DNA of 64,000 nt from Marinomonas sp. SBI8L (GCF_001624705.1 NZ_JSEO01000007.1:62001-126000); one strand, 5' to 3'. Shown: positions 19,135 to 28,103, counted from the first letter of the stretch. Numbers and translations are program-made. The notes: a model not told the origin generated them from the letters alone.

Positions 19135-20016
19135 TTGAAATCATTGCTGGCGGTATTTTTAGTTTTATTATTGAGTGCTTGCCAATCTGTTTCAACCACA
19201 CAAGCAAATGCAGCACAAAATAATGCTTCTGAGGCTATTGTGTCCGAAAATGTTAGTGATAATTCAGGCTTTATCACTAATGTTAGTTTGAAGCAGGCTG
19301 TAGATGTTGAGCAAATAGATAGTCTAATGCAGCTGGAAAAAGTGGGTGAAGAGGTTGCAGTAGTCGAGAAACCGAAAGTTATCGCAACTAAACTAGATGA
19401 AGCGCCTGTCTCGTTAGACCCTATAACCCTAAGCTTATTAGAAAGAGGTGAAACAGCATTAGCGCAACAAAAGCTACTTACACCAGAAGAAGATAACGCT
19501 AACCTTTATTTTCAGGCCGCTTTAGGTCGAGAACCTGATAACCTTGCAGCTCAAACTGGGATTAAAGAAATTGTCCGTTATTACACAGCTTGGGCATTGG
19601 ATAAGGCTAAGCAGGGGCAAACGAGAAATGCCAATAAATATCTTGCCGCGGCAAGTTTTGTAGATGAGGCAAACCCTTTAATAAAGCAAACAAAGCAAGA
19701 AATTAAGGATTGGCGCGCAGGTATAAAAAGGACATCAAAAACGACTAAAAATGATCAGAAACAGTCAAAAAGTTTGCAAACTAAATTTTATTTGCCGCAG
19801 AACTTGTTTAGTTTGCCTGAAGCGCTTGTAATTCAAAAGTTACAACCAATTATTGATAGAATTGAAAAAGATCAACTTAATATCGAGATCTTTTGGCCGA
19901 ATGATAAAGAGGCGAGATTGCTTTATCGCATTATCAATAGCCGTACGGAAGATTTTCGTGTGCGAGGAATGATATATTGTCGTGCACAACATATGATTGA
20001 AGTTAAACAAGGTTAA
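19135..20016 (+). CDS. Predicted lipoprotein of unknown function, partner of DUF2333 gene
   Basis: A 293-residue protein with a lipoprotein signal peptide (LVLLLSACQS, lipobox Cys at about residue 16). A TPR-like helical middle (about 95-195, LLERGETALAQQKLL... and GREPDNLAAQTGIKEI) leads to a conserved-looking C-terminal segment (PEALVIQKLQPIIDRIEKDQL, RLLYRIINSR). I cannot name the family. The start is a TTG at 19135 preceded by GGGGGAG, because the nearest upstream ATG is in another frame and stops at once. It begins a tight operon with the DUF2333 gene (12-nt gap) and a GNAT acetyltransferase, ending at the terminator at 21626. Confidence 0.82.
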   Translation: MKSLLAVFLVLLLSACQSVSTTQANAAQNNASEAIVSENVSDNSGFITNVSLKQAVDVEQIDSLMQLEKVGEEVAVVEKPKVIATKLDEAPVSLDPITLSLLERGETALAQQKLLTPEEDNANLYFQAALGREPDNLAAQTGIKEIVRYYTAWALDKAKQGQTRNANKYLAAASFVDEANPLIKQTKQEIKDWRAGIKRTSKTTKNDQKQSKSLQTKFYLPQNLFSLPEALVIQKLQPIIDRIEKDQLNIEIFWPNDKEARLLYRIINSRTEDFRVRGMIYCRAQHMIEVKQG

Positions 20017-20028
20017 GGTGTATTTAAC

Positions 20029-21078
20029 ATGATGAAATTCGCAGATAAGTTGTCTTTTTTGCAGGGAGCTGGACGACTGTCTAGTGTGGGGAAGTGGGTC
20101 GCCATACTTGTGGGTGTTTTGTGTCTTGTATGGACTGCTCTCGGTATTTATTGGAGTAATGAACCTGATCAGTTCGATGTTGTGTCAGCGGCAAAACAGC
20201 AAGCGGAGCAAAGAGGCTATCTTAATAATAGTAAAAAGCTTGTGGTGGGTTATACCACAACAAATACCTTGTATACCTTGGTTGATATTTTGCTTGAAAA
20301 ACCGGGTGGCTTTTTAAGTAATGACATCACTCCGCCCGGTGTTTTTATTGATAATATTCCTGCTTGGGAGTTTGGTGTTCTGGTACAAGTACGTGACTTG
20401 TCTCGTGCATTACGTAAAGATTTTAGTCGTTCTCAATCTCAGTCTACAGAAGACCAAAACCTCAAAATTGTAGAGCCGCAATTTAACTTTGATCACAATA
20501 GCTGGGCGCTTCCTTCTAGTGAAAGTGAATATCAGCGTGGTAATGAAGAGTTGTTAAAGTATCTGGATAGACTAGCAGTACGTGGTGAAGGCGGTGCTCA
20601 GTTTTATGCTCGTTCTGATAATTTACAAAACTGGTTGCAAGATGTTGAGACGCGTTTAGGAAGTTTATCTCAACGTTTATCTGCCAGTGTTGCTCAGACA
20701 CGTGAAAATACAGATTTAGCTGGTGATGCCAATGCACAACAATCTACCCAAGAAATGACTCAGCAAAAAGTAAAAACACCTTGGCTTAAAATTGATGATG
20801 TATTTTATGAGGCAAGAGGTGCGAGTTGGGCACTGATTCATATGTTGAGAGCCGTTGAGGTTGACTTTGTCTTTACTCTGCAAGACAAGAATGCCCTTGT
20901 AAGTCTTCGTCAGATTATTCGTGAGCTAGAGGCAAGCCAGGCAACTGTTTGGTCGCCAATGATATTGAATGGTAGTGGTTTTGGGATGCTAGCGAACCAC
21001 TCACTGGTAATGGCATCTTATATCTCACGTGCTAATGCTGCCATCATTGATCTTCGTCGTTTGTTAGAGCAAGGCTAG
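20029..21078 (+). CDS. DUF2333 family protein
   Basis: A 349-residue protein with one N-terminal membrane helix (WVAILVGVLCLVWTALGIYW, about 24-43) and a large domain on the far side, probably periplasmic. The segments GYTTTNTLYTLVDILLEKPGG, PPGVFIDNIPAWEFG and the long C-terminal helical part (ARGASWALIHMLRAVEVDF) match the DUF2333 family (COG5345 by memory), whose function is unknown. It is sandwiched between a lipoprotein gene and a GNAT gene with gaps of 12 and 2 nt, so the three are probably translated from one mRNA. Two consecutive ATGs start the frame. Confidence 0.85.
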   Translation: MMKFADKLSFLQGAGRLSSVGKWVAILVGVLCLVWTALGIYWSNEPDQFDVVSAAKQQAEQRGYLNNSKKLVVGYTTTNTLYTLVDILLEKPGGFLSNDITPPGVFIDNIPAWEFGVLVQVRDLSRALRKDFSRSQSQSTEDQNLKIVEPQFNFDHNSWALPSSESEYQRGNEELLKYLDRLAVRGEGGAQFYARSDNLQNWLQDVETRLGSLSQRLSASVAQTRENTDLAGDANAQQSTQEMTQQKVKTPWLKIDDVFYEARGASWALIHMLRAVEVDFVFTLQDKNALVSLRQIIRELEASQATVWSPMILNGSGFGMLANHSLVMASYISRANAAIIDLRRLLEQG

Positions 21079-21080
21079 TT

Positions 21081-21605
21081 GTGAACCTATCTCAGCAGGG
21101 GCATATTCGACTCGCTGAGTTGGAAGATGCCCCTGCTATCTTGTCTATCTATAATCAGGCAATTGAAACTGGATTTGCTACTGGGCATTTAACGCCTATT
21201 CAGCTTTTAGATGTTCTTGACTGGTTAGAAGCTGGGCATCTAGAGCGTCCTTTTTGGGTGTTTGAGTACGAAAATACCGTGCTTGGCTGGGCAAATGTAG
21301 ATGATTTTCACGGATTACCTACCTTTTCAGATTGTGTTGAAGTGGGTGTTTATGTTTGCCCTGACAACCATAGGCGAGGAATAGGTAAAGCCTTATTAAA
21401 AAGGCTAGAAAAAGATATGACGTTATTAGGCGTTTCTCACCTAATGGCATTTGTTTTTCAACAAAATAAATCCAGCTTGGCTTTGTTTAATTTACACGGT
21501 TTTGAAGAGTGGGGCTTATTGCCCAAAGCGGCTAAAGTTGCGAGTCAGCAATTCGATATTTGCCTTCTGGGTAAGTATTTAGATGTTGAGGATTTAGAGA
21601 GCTAA
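21081..21605 (+). CDS. GNAT-family N-acetyltransferase (phosphinothricin-acetyltransferase-like)
   Basis: A 174-residue GCN5-related acetyltransferase. The N-terminal IRLAELEDAPAILSIYNQAIETG resembles Pat/YncA-type enzymes. The acetyl-CoA pyrophosphate loop is PDNHRRGIGKALLKRL (about 91-106), with SSLALFNLHGFEEWG as the C-terminal beta-bulge block. The substrate is unknown. The start is a GTG at 21081 with AAGG 6 nt upstream. The GTG lies 2 nt after the DUF2333 stop codon, which indicates translational coupling. Confidence 0.9.
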   Translation: MNLSQQGHIRLAELEDAPAILSIYNQAIETGFATGHLTPIQLLDVLDWLEAGHLERPFWVFEYENTVLGWANVDDFHGLPTFSDCVEVGVYVCPDNHRRGIGKALLKRLEKDMTLLGVSHLMAFVFQQNKSSLALFNLHGFEEWGLLPKAAKVASQQFDICLLGKYLDVEDLES

Positions 21606-21625
21606 ACGAGATAGTCTGTTATTTT

Positions 21626-21652
21626 AAAAAAAGGGCCTGTGGCCCTTTTTTT
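21626..21652. terminator. Bidirectional intrinsic terminator
   Basis: GGGCC and GGCCC around a TGT loop are flanked by seven A and seven T residues. It ends the plus-strand lipoprotein/DUF2333/GNAT operon and the minus-strand dGTPase-like gene from the other side. Confidence 0.93.
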
Positions 21653-21685
21653 GTACTGATTAAATGAGAGTAATGAATGGGTTAG

Positions 21686-23038
21686 TTACATAGGTTCAAA
21701 TACAGAGCCAAGGCTAGGCACAAAGAGTTTGTTATAAAGTCGACTGGCATAATCATCAGTCATAGATGCCATGTAATCACAGATAATTCTATGGCCATTC
21801 TGGCTTTGCTCTTCGGCTTCTAACCATTCAACCGCAAGATCTTGTGGCAAGAGTCTTTGCGGATCAGCGCTAAGAGCTTCAAACATTTCAAGCAACATTT
21901 GCTGTCCTTTATAAACCAGCATTTGTACCTCTGGTTTAAAAATAATATGTTTCATCTCAAACTCTTTTAATGCGCTAAGTGCTGTTGCTTCAGGGTTAGG
22001 GAGCTTAGCTTGGAACTTGAGTAAAGGGTGTTCAAAATCTGAGTTTTCAACTATCTGACAAGAGGTGATGAAATGGCTGACAAGAAAGCCTATAGCATCT
22101 TTTCTTAAGTGGCTTTTTCCACTAAAGAGCTTGTCTCGTATCATTGTAATATTATCAGTAAGGGTGGGGCAGTTTGCTTCTAACAGCTTAGGCTCTAGAT
22201 GTTGCTGCCACATGCTCAAAGTTACCATGCCTAGCACGATAGCATCTTCAAGGTCATGGACCCCATAAGCAATATCATCTGCAAGGTCCATAATGCTGGT
22301 ATCAAATCCTGAGTGGCATGACTTTGCGTGCCGACTGTCAGGTAGTTTCTTTACTTGCTTAAAGGTGTCCCTGTCTGATTGAGAAAAGGGAGCTAAAATC
22401 CAGTCAAGTAAATCTTTCTCATCATTGTAAACACATTTTGGTGGTGCCCAAAGTTCAGCTTTGAACTGACGGAAAGAGGCTTGCTTGCCCTCATACTTGC
22501 CTACGACATCTTGATGAGCCACAGGGTATTTTAAAATGCCTAATAAACTTCGACGGGTAACATCCATACCGTATTCAAGAGAGTAGGAGCCACGTTTTCC
22601 TAGAATACGCAAAGATTGGGCGTTACCTTCAAAGCCTCCATGTTCAGTCATGAGATAATTTAGTGCCACTTCTCCACCATGGCCGAAAGGAGGGTGACCA
22701 ATATCATGACTTAAACAAATGGTTTCTATTAAAGATTCATCAGGTAGCCAAGTCTGAAATTCAGCTTGGCTAGAATTGGCACTTCGTAAGTGGTGTACTA
22801 AGCCATTACCAATTTGAGCGACTTCTAAAGAGTGGGTCAACCTAGTGCGACTATAGTCATTTTGTCGTATGGCGAGTATTTGGGTTTTTGATTGTAGGCG
22901 TCTAAAGGCTGCGCTGTGAATGATTCTCGCCCTATCTCTTTGGTAGGGGGTTCGATAGTCATTATCTCTTGACTCAACCGGACCTGATTGACGTTCTTGC
23001 CATACATTGAACATATTCTGCTGTTCAGAATCAGCCAC
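21686..23038 (-). CDS. dGTP triphosphohydrolase-like HD protein
   Basis: Deoxyguanosinetriphosphate triphosphohydrolase-like protein, 450 residues. The HD-domain metal ligands are visible as the H of TRLTHSLEVAQIG, the HD of LSHDIGHPPFGHGGE (about residues 113-127) and the D of SIMDLADDIAYGVHDLED. DYRTPYQRDRARIIHSAAFRRL is the family's N-terminal block. Members hydrolyse dNTPs to nucleosides and triphosphate and balance dNTP pools. It is the Dgt-like group found in pseudomonads, so substrate specificity is not certain. It is divergent from the short LysR-type gene. Confidence 0.93.
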   Translation of the reverse strand: MADSEQQNMFNVWQERQSGPVESRDNDYRTPYQRDRARIIHSAAFRRLQSKTQILAIRQNDYSRTRLTHSLEVAQIGNGLVHHLRSANSSQAEFQTWLPDESLIETICLSHDIGHPPFGHGGEVALNYLMTEHGGFEGNAQSLRILGKRGSYSLEYGMDVTRRSLLGILKYPVAHQDVVGKYEGKQASFRQFKAELWAPPKCVYNDEKDLLDWILAPFSQSDRDTFKQVKKLPDSRHAKSCHSGFDTSIMDLADDIAYGVHDLEDAIVLGMVTLSMWQQHLEPKLLEANCPTLTDNITMIRDKLFSGKSHLRKDAIGFLVSHFITSCQIVENSDFEHPLLKFQAKLPNPEATALSALKEFEMKHIIFKPEVQMLVYKGQQMLLEMFEALSADPQRLLPQDLAVEWLEAEEQSQNGHRIICDYMASMTDDYASRLYNKLFVPSLGSVFEPM

Positions 23039-23157
23039 TTTAGGATCTCCTCGCTAAGGATTTAGGCGGTTAGTCTTCATCTTTCACGAAAAGACGATTT
23101 AGGTCAATGTTCGTTGTAAATAGAGCTGCCATAATTTGAGCTTATATTTGAAATCTT

Positions 23158-23433
23158 ATGGATGACGCCGTGTTAAACAGCCAACATTTAATTACGTTTA
23201 AACTTTTGGTGGAACAAGAAAGTTTTACCCAAACAGCACGTTCACTAGGCATAACTCAACCAGCAGTTAGTCAGCATATTCAAAAGTTAGAGCAAGAGCT
23301 TGGACGAGTATTGTTGATTCGTCATGGTCGTAAAATCGAATTGACTGTAGCAGGTAAAACCCTGTATCAGCATGCTCAGGATTTAGAAAAGGAGTATCTA
23401 GATCTTATGACTCGTTGGCCGCAGACTGCTTAG
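23158..23433 (+). CDS. Stand-alone LysR-type helix-turn-helix protein
   Basis: A 91-residue protein made only of the LysR N-terminal winged HTH: LITFKLLVEQESFTQTARSL, ITQPAVSQHIQKLEQELG and LLIRHGRKIELTVAGKTLYQHA, plus a short linker-helix remnant. The usual effector-binding domain of about 200 residues is absent. The reading frame ends in a normal stop with no sign of a continued LysR frame downstream, because the convergent DUF523 gene follows at once with a 4-nt overlap of stop codons. It could be a compact regulator or a truncated remnant. The intact HTH suggests that it is functional. It lies divergent from the dGTPase-like gene, a possible target. Confidence 0.8.
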   Translation: MDDAVLNSQHLITFKLLVEQESFTQTARSLGITQPAVSQHIQKLEQELGRVLLIRHGRKIELTVAGKTLYQHAQDLEKEYLDLMTRWPQTA

Positions 23434-23927
23434 ATAGATAAGTGTTCTTGCTCAAGTCGGTTAAGGTATTGCTCAGCTTGTTCTAACTGATTTTCATTAA
23501 AGACTTTGATTTGAAGTTTGTTAAGTGCCTCGGCGGTAATGCCTTGGCCAGGTATTTTTGTGCCTGAAAATTGGCCATTATAAACTTCTTCATTTCCGCA
23601 AGAGGGGCTGTTAGCTTTTAAAATAGCAAGTTTAATCTCTTCTTTGACTGCGAGATCACAAGCCAGTTGAGCGCCATGTCTAAATGCTTGGGTAACTGTT
23701 TCACCCTCAATGGTCATGACTTCAAGATAGTTGCTTGATTCTTTATCTGAGATGATTTCTGCAGCGGCTCTTGGCGTGCTAAGCCCTCCAGCTACTTCAG
23801 GACATACGCTTATAAGGCGTCCTTCTTCCTGCCACTTTTTCCAAATCAGAGAGGGTAAAGCATTGTCTTTGCCATCGTAACGCACAGGGTGACCATCAAG
23901 GCAGGCACTTACAAGAATTTTGTACAT
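23430..23927 (-). CDS. DUF523 family protein
   Basis: A 165-residue protein of the DUF523 family. SACLDGHPVRYDGKDN (about 7-22), VCPEVAGGLSTPRAAAEI (about 41-58) and LKANSPSCGNEEVYNGQFSG (about 103-122) carry the conserved Cys, Pro and Gly residues. Function is unknown; the cysteines suggest metal or redox chemistry. It converges on the LysR-HTH gene, their stop codons overlapping by 4 nt. Confidence 0.9.
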   Translation of the reverse strand: MYKILVSACLDGHPVRYDGKDNALPSLIWKKWQEEGRLISVCPEVAGGLSTPRAAAEIISDKESSNYLEVMTIEGETVTQAFRHGAQLACDLAVKEEIKLAILKANSPSCGNEEVYNGQFSGTKIPGQGITAEALNKLQIKVFNENQLEQAEQYLNRLEQEHLSI

Positions 23928-23968
23928 AGGGCTTCTTTGTTATCAAAGCTCTATGATAACACTGCAAC

Positions 23969-24003
23969 TTATAAAGAGAAGCCTATGAAGCTTCTCTTTA
24001 TAA
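23969..24003 (-). terminator. Hairpin downstream of cysH
   Basis: A perfect 14-bp stem (left arm begins TTATAAAGAG, right arm ends CTCTTTATAA) with a 7-nt loop lies 11 nt past the cysH stop codon. The outer stem is A/T-rich and may provide the weak RNA-DNA hybrid. I call it a probable terminator. Confidence 0.65.
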
Positions 24004-24014
24004 CGTTAGATGTT

Positions 24015-24749
24015 TTATTGATTGTTTACTGGGATAAGGTTTGAAGCGTGTAGGCCACACTCTTTGTGCTCAGATTCTTCCCACCACCAGCGACCTTCTC
24101 TTTCATGCTGATTAGGAAGTACAGGGCGGGTACAAGGCTCGCACCCAATGCTGATGTAACCTTTTGCATGTAGCTCGTTGTAAGGTACATCAAACATCTT
24201 GATATAGTTCCAGACATCTTCAGATGACCAATTGGCAAGAGGGTTAAACTTGTACAAAGGCTTATCTTCTAAGCTAAATGCGTCATCCAGTTCCGCGATA
24301 GCAAGTTGAGTTCGTGTGCCATGGCTTTGATCTTTTCGCTGGCCTGTGATCCATGCATCAAGTGTATGTAACTTTTTACGTAGAGGGGCGACTTTACGAA
24401 TACCGCAGCATTCTTTATGACCGTCATCGAAAAAGCTAAATAATCCCTTTTCACGGGTAAAGGCTTCTAGCTCTTCACGATCAGGGCTTAGGATATCGAT
24501 TTTAAGTTTATAATGTTTTCTAACTTGCTCGATAAAGCGATAAGTTTCAGGGTGTAAACGTCCAGTATCAAGTGAAAATACCTGAATGTCTTTTTTTGCC
24601 TTTACAGCCATATCAATTAGAACAACATCTTCAGCGCCACTAAAGGAAATAGCAATGTTGTCGAACTCTTTTAATGCGTTGTGAATAATTTTTTGTGCCG
24701 CATCTTCCGTGTTTGCTTGAGTAAAAGCATCTAAATCAAATGATGTCAT
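24015..24749 (-). CDS. cysH: Adenylylsulfate (APS) reductase-type CysH
   Basis: Thioredoxin-dependent reductase that makes sulfite for cysteine synthesis, 244 residues. The nucleotide-binding [28 protein letters not shown] and [12 protein letters not shown] are present, and the catalytic Cys lies in KECGLH near the C-terminus. [13 protein letters not shown] and GCEPCTRPV supply the four cysteines (CC and C-x-x-C) that bind a [4Fe-4S] cluster. These mark the APS-reducing subgroup, as in Pseudomonas, not the cluster-free PAPS reductase of E. coli. If so, APS kinase is not needed for this route. No other assimilation gene is nearby. Confidence 0.94.
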   Translation of the reverse strand: MTSFDLDAFTQANTEDAAQKIIHNALKEFDNIAISFSGAEDVVLIDMAVKAKKDIQVFSLDTGRLHPETYRFIEQVRKHYKLKIDILSPDREELEAFTREKGLFSFFDDGHKECCGIRKVAPLRKKLHTLDAWITGQRKDQSHGTRTQLAIAELDDAFSLEDKPLYKFNPLANWSSEDVWNYIKMFDVPYNELHAKGYISIGCEPCTRPVLPNQHEREGRWWWEESEHKECGLHASNLIPVNNQ

Positions 24750-24890
24750 GTATTGTGCCTAAAATGGTTAGCCTCTTTTAGCGCAACCATAGCAAGATGT
24801 GACACGCTAATGAAATAAGAAAGCACACTAACCTTATGCTTTCTTGGATTAACTGTGAGAATGATTTTTATTTATCAGAGCAGGGTGCAA

Positions 24891-25535
24891 TTAGTGCTCA
24901 TTAGTGAGGGCTTGGTATAGGCAATATAGAATGCCAGCGGTGACACCCCATATATGAATATTCTCATAAGTCACTTCAAAAAAACCTCTTGGTTTGTCAG
25001 CGAGTATTCTGTGCTCAAACTTAAAGTTTTTTGGGTTGAGTAAATAATCTAAAGGAACCCAATAGGCTGACTCAACTTCATCATAACAAATCATAATAGG
25101 AGTGAGTTTGGTTACTTCAGCAATGACTGGGCTCACACAAAAACCTGATGTGGTGAAATAATCACCTAACTGGCCAATAACATTAAAGTTTTGTGGTTTT
25201 AGACCCACTTCCTCTTCTGTTTCTCTTAATGCTGTGGCAATAACTGTGGCATCTGTGGCATCCATTTGACCACCCGGGAAGGCAATTTGCCCCGGATGGT
25301 TACGCATATGCTTAGCTCTTTGAGTTAATAGTACTTGTAAACCTGCTGTGGGCGAATGCCAAATAGGCAATAGTACAGAGGCAGGTTTAAAGGTTAGATC
25401 GTATTCGCTTGGTGCTAATTTCTGATCTGGGTTCTGAACGTCAGGTGTGTAAAATTTACTATCGAGCGCCCGTGAGATCTCTTCGATACTGGGAGAGATC
25501 GCAGGGGAAGCCAAAAATGTTTCTACATCCTTCAT
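24891..25535 (-). CDS. CoA pyrophosphatase, Nudix family (NudL-like)
   Basis: Cytosolic Nudix hydrolase of 214 residues, probably splitting CoA and acyl-CoA to 4'-phosphopantetheine and 3',5'-ADP. The CoA-type Nudix box FPGGQMDATD...TALRETEEEVGL (about 90-113) is preceded by the LLTQRAKHMRNHPGQIAFPGG segment characteristic of NudL/PCD1 proteins. AAGGG lies about 6 nt upstream of the ATG. It starts 8 nt past the pabB stop codon, so the two form an operon, a pairing also seen for E. coli pabB and nudL. Confidence 0.92.
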   Translation of the reverse strand: MKDVETFLASPAISPSIEEISRALDSKFYTPDVQNPDQKLAPSEYDLTFKPASVLLPIWHSPTAGLQVLLTQRAKHMRNHPGQIAFPGGQMDATDATVIATALRETEEEVGLKPQNFNVIGQLGDYFTTSGFCVSPVIAEVTKLTPIMICYDEVESAYWVPLDYLLNPKNFKFEHRILADKPRGFFEVTYENIHIWGVTAGILYCLYQALTNEH

Positions 25536-25543
25536 AGTATCCC

Positions 25544-27001
25544 TTAACTTAGAAATTCTGTTTCCAAAGTATGGGTCAAACGCTTCACTTTTGTGAAAGT
25601 TTCACGAAATTCTTCTTCGCATTTTGAGTCGGCAACAAGGCCGCCTCCGGCCCAACAGTGTATATTTTCTTTATCAGCAACCAAGCTTCTAATCGTGATG
25701 CTCGAATCCATTTGCCCGTTTAAACTGAAGTATGCAATCGATCCACAGTAAACTGAACGCTCATGTGGCTCCAGCTCATCTATGATTTGCATGGCTCTAA
25801 TTTTTGGTGCGCCTGTTATTGAGCCACCCGGAAAGCTATGTCTAAATACATTAAAGTGTTTATGCTTTTCTTGGATGCTGCCAGTAATAGTTGAAACAAG
25901 ATGATGGACATTTGGGTAAGTTTCTAGGGCAAATAGCTTAGGTACTTTAATTGACCCTGTATCACAAGTTCTTCCCATGTCGTTACGTAGCAAATCGACT
26001 ATCATCAAGTTTTCTGCTTTATCCTTAGTAGAATTTAGCAATTCTTGTGCCAATGCTTCGTCTTCTGCTGGTGTTTTACCTCTAGCTCGTGTGCCTTTTA
26101 TTGGCTTTGATTCAACTTTACCTTGATCAACTTGCAGGAAACGTTCTGGTGAATGGCTGAGAATGCTACCCAGTTTATCGATTTCCATATAGGCTGAAAA
26201 CGGCGTAGGGCAGCTTTTTCGTAGACTTTGGTAAGCCTGTAGCGTATCACCAAGGTATTGGCTGCTAAAGCGTTGAGCTAAATTGACCTGATAGCAGTCA
26301 CCAGCCTGAATATATTGCATGACTTTTTCAAACTTGGTTGCGTACTCATTGGCTTCCATGTTTGATTCAAACTTATGTTTCAGCTCAAACTTTGTCTCTG
26401 ATTGCCCTGCTAGGTCTAGGCTTGATGTGCTGTTAGCCTCTAGATTGGCTTGCGCCTGTTCAAAGCTTTTATGGCGATCTAAGATTCCATTAATTTCTTC
26501 TTCCTCACACCAAGGGGTGAACATTAAAAAGGTTTGTTTAGATGCATGTAGACTGATGATTGCCCAGCCATAAAGACCAGCTTGAATGATAGGTAGGTTA
26601 ACATCATGCGTCACTGTGTTGGGCAAGCTCTCAACAAAGTGGCCGCCATCGTAACCAAAATAGCCCACAAGGCCGCCAGTGAAAGGAAGCTCTTCGTCTG
26701 CTTGTTTTGCCCAGTCAAACTGACATGCTTTATTTATGATGCTTTCGATGCCTTCCATAACGGGTAAGGTGCCATCTAGATCAAATAAGGGCAGGTCACG
26801 CCATTCAAGCTGACATTGTGTGTCATTTAGGTGCGCACTAAGTTTAGCTAAAGGGTCTGCAACTAGAATGTCACATTTTGTGTCAGGAAAGTTAGGGTGG
26901 TTACTATCTAACAGTATAGGTTGTGGTAGATCTCGATAAAAAGGGTAAAGGTGAAAGAGTTCTTCTAGGTAAGGAAGATTTACAAGCTTAATATCTGTCA
27001 T
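25544..27001 (-). CDS. pabB: Aminodeoxychorismate synthase component I
   Basis: Converts chorismate, with ammonia from PabA, to 4-amino-4-deoxychorismate for folate. From the start chosen here it has 485 residues. GGLVGYFGYDGG and YIQAGDCYQVNLAQRF lie in the middle. The C-terminal chorismate-binding part has PIKGTRARGK, LLRNDMGRTCD, HHLVSTITGS, FPGGSITGAPK and SIAYFSLNGQMDSSITIRS. PIKGT, with Lys where Ala is found in anthranilate synthases, marks PabB. The frame extends about 80 codons upstream of 27001, but that part has no homology I recognise and overlaps the divergent hydrolase gene, so I start at the ATG before TDIKLVNLPYL. No strong ribosome-binding site is visible. Confidence 0.93.
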   Translation of the reverse strand: MTDIKLVNLPYLEELFHLYPFYRDLPQPILLDSNHPNFPDTKCDILVADPLAKLSAHLNDTQCQLEWRDLPLFDLDGTLPVMEGIESIINKACQFDWAKQADEELPFTGGLVGYFGYDGGHFVESLPNTVTHDVNLPIIQAGLYGWAIISLHASKQTFLMFTPWCEEEEINGILDRHKSFEQAQANLEANSTSSLDLAGQSETKFELKHKFESNMEANEYATKFEKVMQYIQAGDCYQVNLAQRFSSQYLGDTLQAYQSLRKSCPTPFSAYMEIDKLGSILSHSPERFLQVDQGKVESKPIKGTRARGKTPAEDEALAQELLNSTKDKAENLMIVDLLRNDMGRTCDTGSIKVPKLFALETYPNVHHLVSTITGSIQEKHKHFNVFRHSFPGGSITGAPKIRAMQIIDELEPHERSVYCGSIAYFSLNGQMDSSITIRSLVADKENIHCWAGGGLVADSKCEEEFRETFTKVKRLTHTLETEFLS

Positions 27002-27091
27002 AATAATATCGAAACAAGAAAAAACGCTATTGTATCGACTCTCGCTCATCAGTGGTATCACTTGAACGTCATTCACAAAGGAATATTCCCA

Positions 27092-27973
27092 TTGTCCCAA
27101 GTTTTTTATCTTAACCTTGCTAATACTAAGCTTGCCTATCGAGTTTATGAAAACCCTAATGTTTCTGCCCAGCGTACCGGTGTCTTTATTCATGGGGCTG
27201 GAGTGGGAGGAGAAATTACTTGGTCTGCAATCATGGAACACCTATCAAGTTGGCACAGAATCATCGTGCCTGATTTAAAAGGTATGGGTGATACCTACGC
27301 GCATCATCAAGGCGAAGAGGCTGTTTCTATCGATACTCTGACACAAGAAGTGTGGCAGTTAATAGAGCATTTAGAGTTAAAACATTTTGACTTGGTTGGC
27401 TATTCATTAGGAGGCCTTGTTTCACTCAAACTTAACCAGTTGCTGGCTCAAGAGCATCAAGCCGGAAAAAAACTAGATTTAACCATTACCAAAATGTGTT
27501 TATTAGAGCCTGCAAGTTTAGATAGAGAAGACAATAAAGAATTGCTTGCCTTGAGAGAGAATTATAAAAAAGCCGCTGAAACGATTAGAGAAACGGGTGA
27601 TGTGGAGCAGGGTATTGCTCACTTTGTTGACAGTGTCGCGCCAAATAGACGTAAACATCCCATTGCAGAAGCAACGACTCAATCCCGTTTAGCGTACAGG
27701 GCGGATGGCTTCTCTTATGCGTTGGATGCAGTAACCGATTATGTTCAACTTGATACGCATGATTTGAGAGCGGATCTATTAAAACTTGCCCCACCCACCT
27801 TATTGCTTGCCGGTGATTTAAGTCATGTTGCTTTAAAGCAGCATTATGACCTACTTGCCCAGCAACATTCTGGCTGGGCTTTTGAAGTTTTATCTGGTTG
27901 TGATCATTCTTTGCCCTTTCAAAAGCCAAGGCAAATAGCGAAGAAAATGAATAAATGGTTTGCTTCTGAATAA
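27092..27973 (+). CDS. Alpha/beta hydrolase
   Basis: A 293-residue soluble alpha/beta-hydrolase-fold protein. TGVFIHGAGVGGEITW gives the HG oxyanion region, GYSLGG (nucleophile Ser in G-Y-S-L-G) follows at about residue 118, and the catalytic His is probably in SGCDHSLPFQKP near the C-terminus. The substrate is unknown. I start at the TTG at 27092, which has AAAGGA 9 nt upstream; an in-frame TTG at 27062 is possible. It is divergent from pabB and is followed by an inverted repeat at 28104-28134. Confidence 0.88.
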   Translation: MSQVFYLNLANTKLAYRVYENPNVSAQRTGVFIHGAGVGGEITWSAIMEHLSSWHRIIVPDLKGMGDTYAHHQGEEAVSIDTLTQEVWQLIEHLELKHFDLVGYSLGGLVSLKLNQLLAQEHQAGKKLDLTITKMCLLEPASLDREDNKELLALRENYKKAAETIRETGDVEQGIAHFVDSVAPNRRKHPIAEATTQSRLAYRADGFSYALDAVTDYVQLDTHDLRADLLKLAPPTLLLAGDLSHVALKQHYDLLAQQHSGWAFEVLSGCDHSLPFQKPRQIAKKMNKWFASE

Positions 27974-28103
27974 ATAGAAAGACTTAAAATTGAGTGAGAT
28001 CAATAGCTTGATTTGATATTGACTGTTTCACTTTAAATGTAGATTGACTCATAGTGCTTCTCACTTTAGGGTAAAAAAGCTTCCTTATTAGAAGTACTTA
28101 TTT

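Noticed and set aside
23158-23927. LysR-HTH protein plus DUF523 considered as a toxin-antitoxin pair
   Set aside because: The genes are convergent, not an operon, and DUF523 proteins are widespread single genes with no toxin features.
27002-27241. 80-codon N-terminal extension of pabB
   Set aside because: It has no PabB homology and would overlap the divergent alpha/beta hydrolase gene; the ATG at 27001 fits the family.
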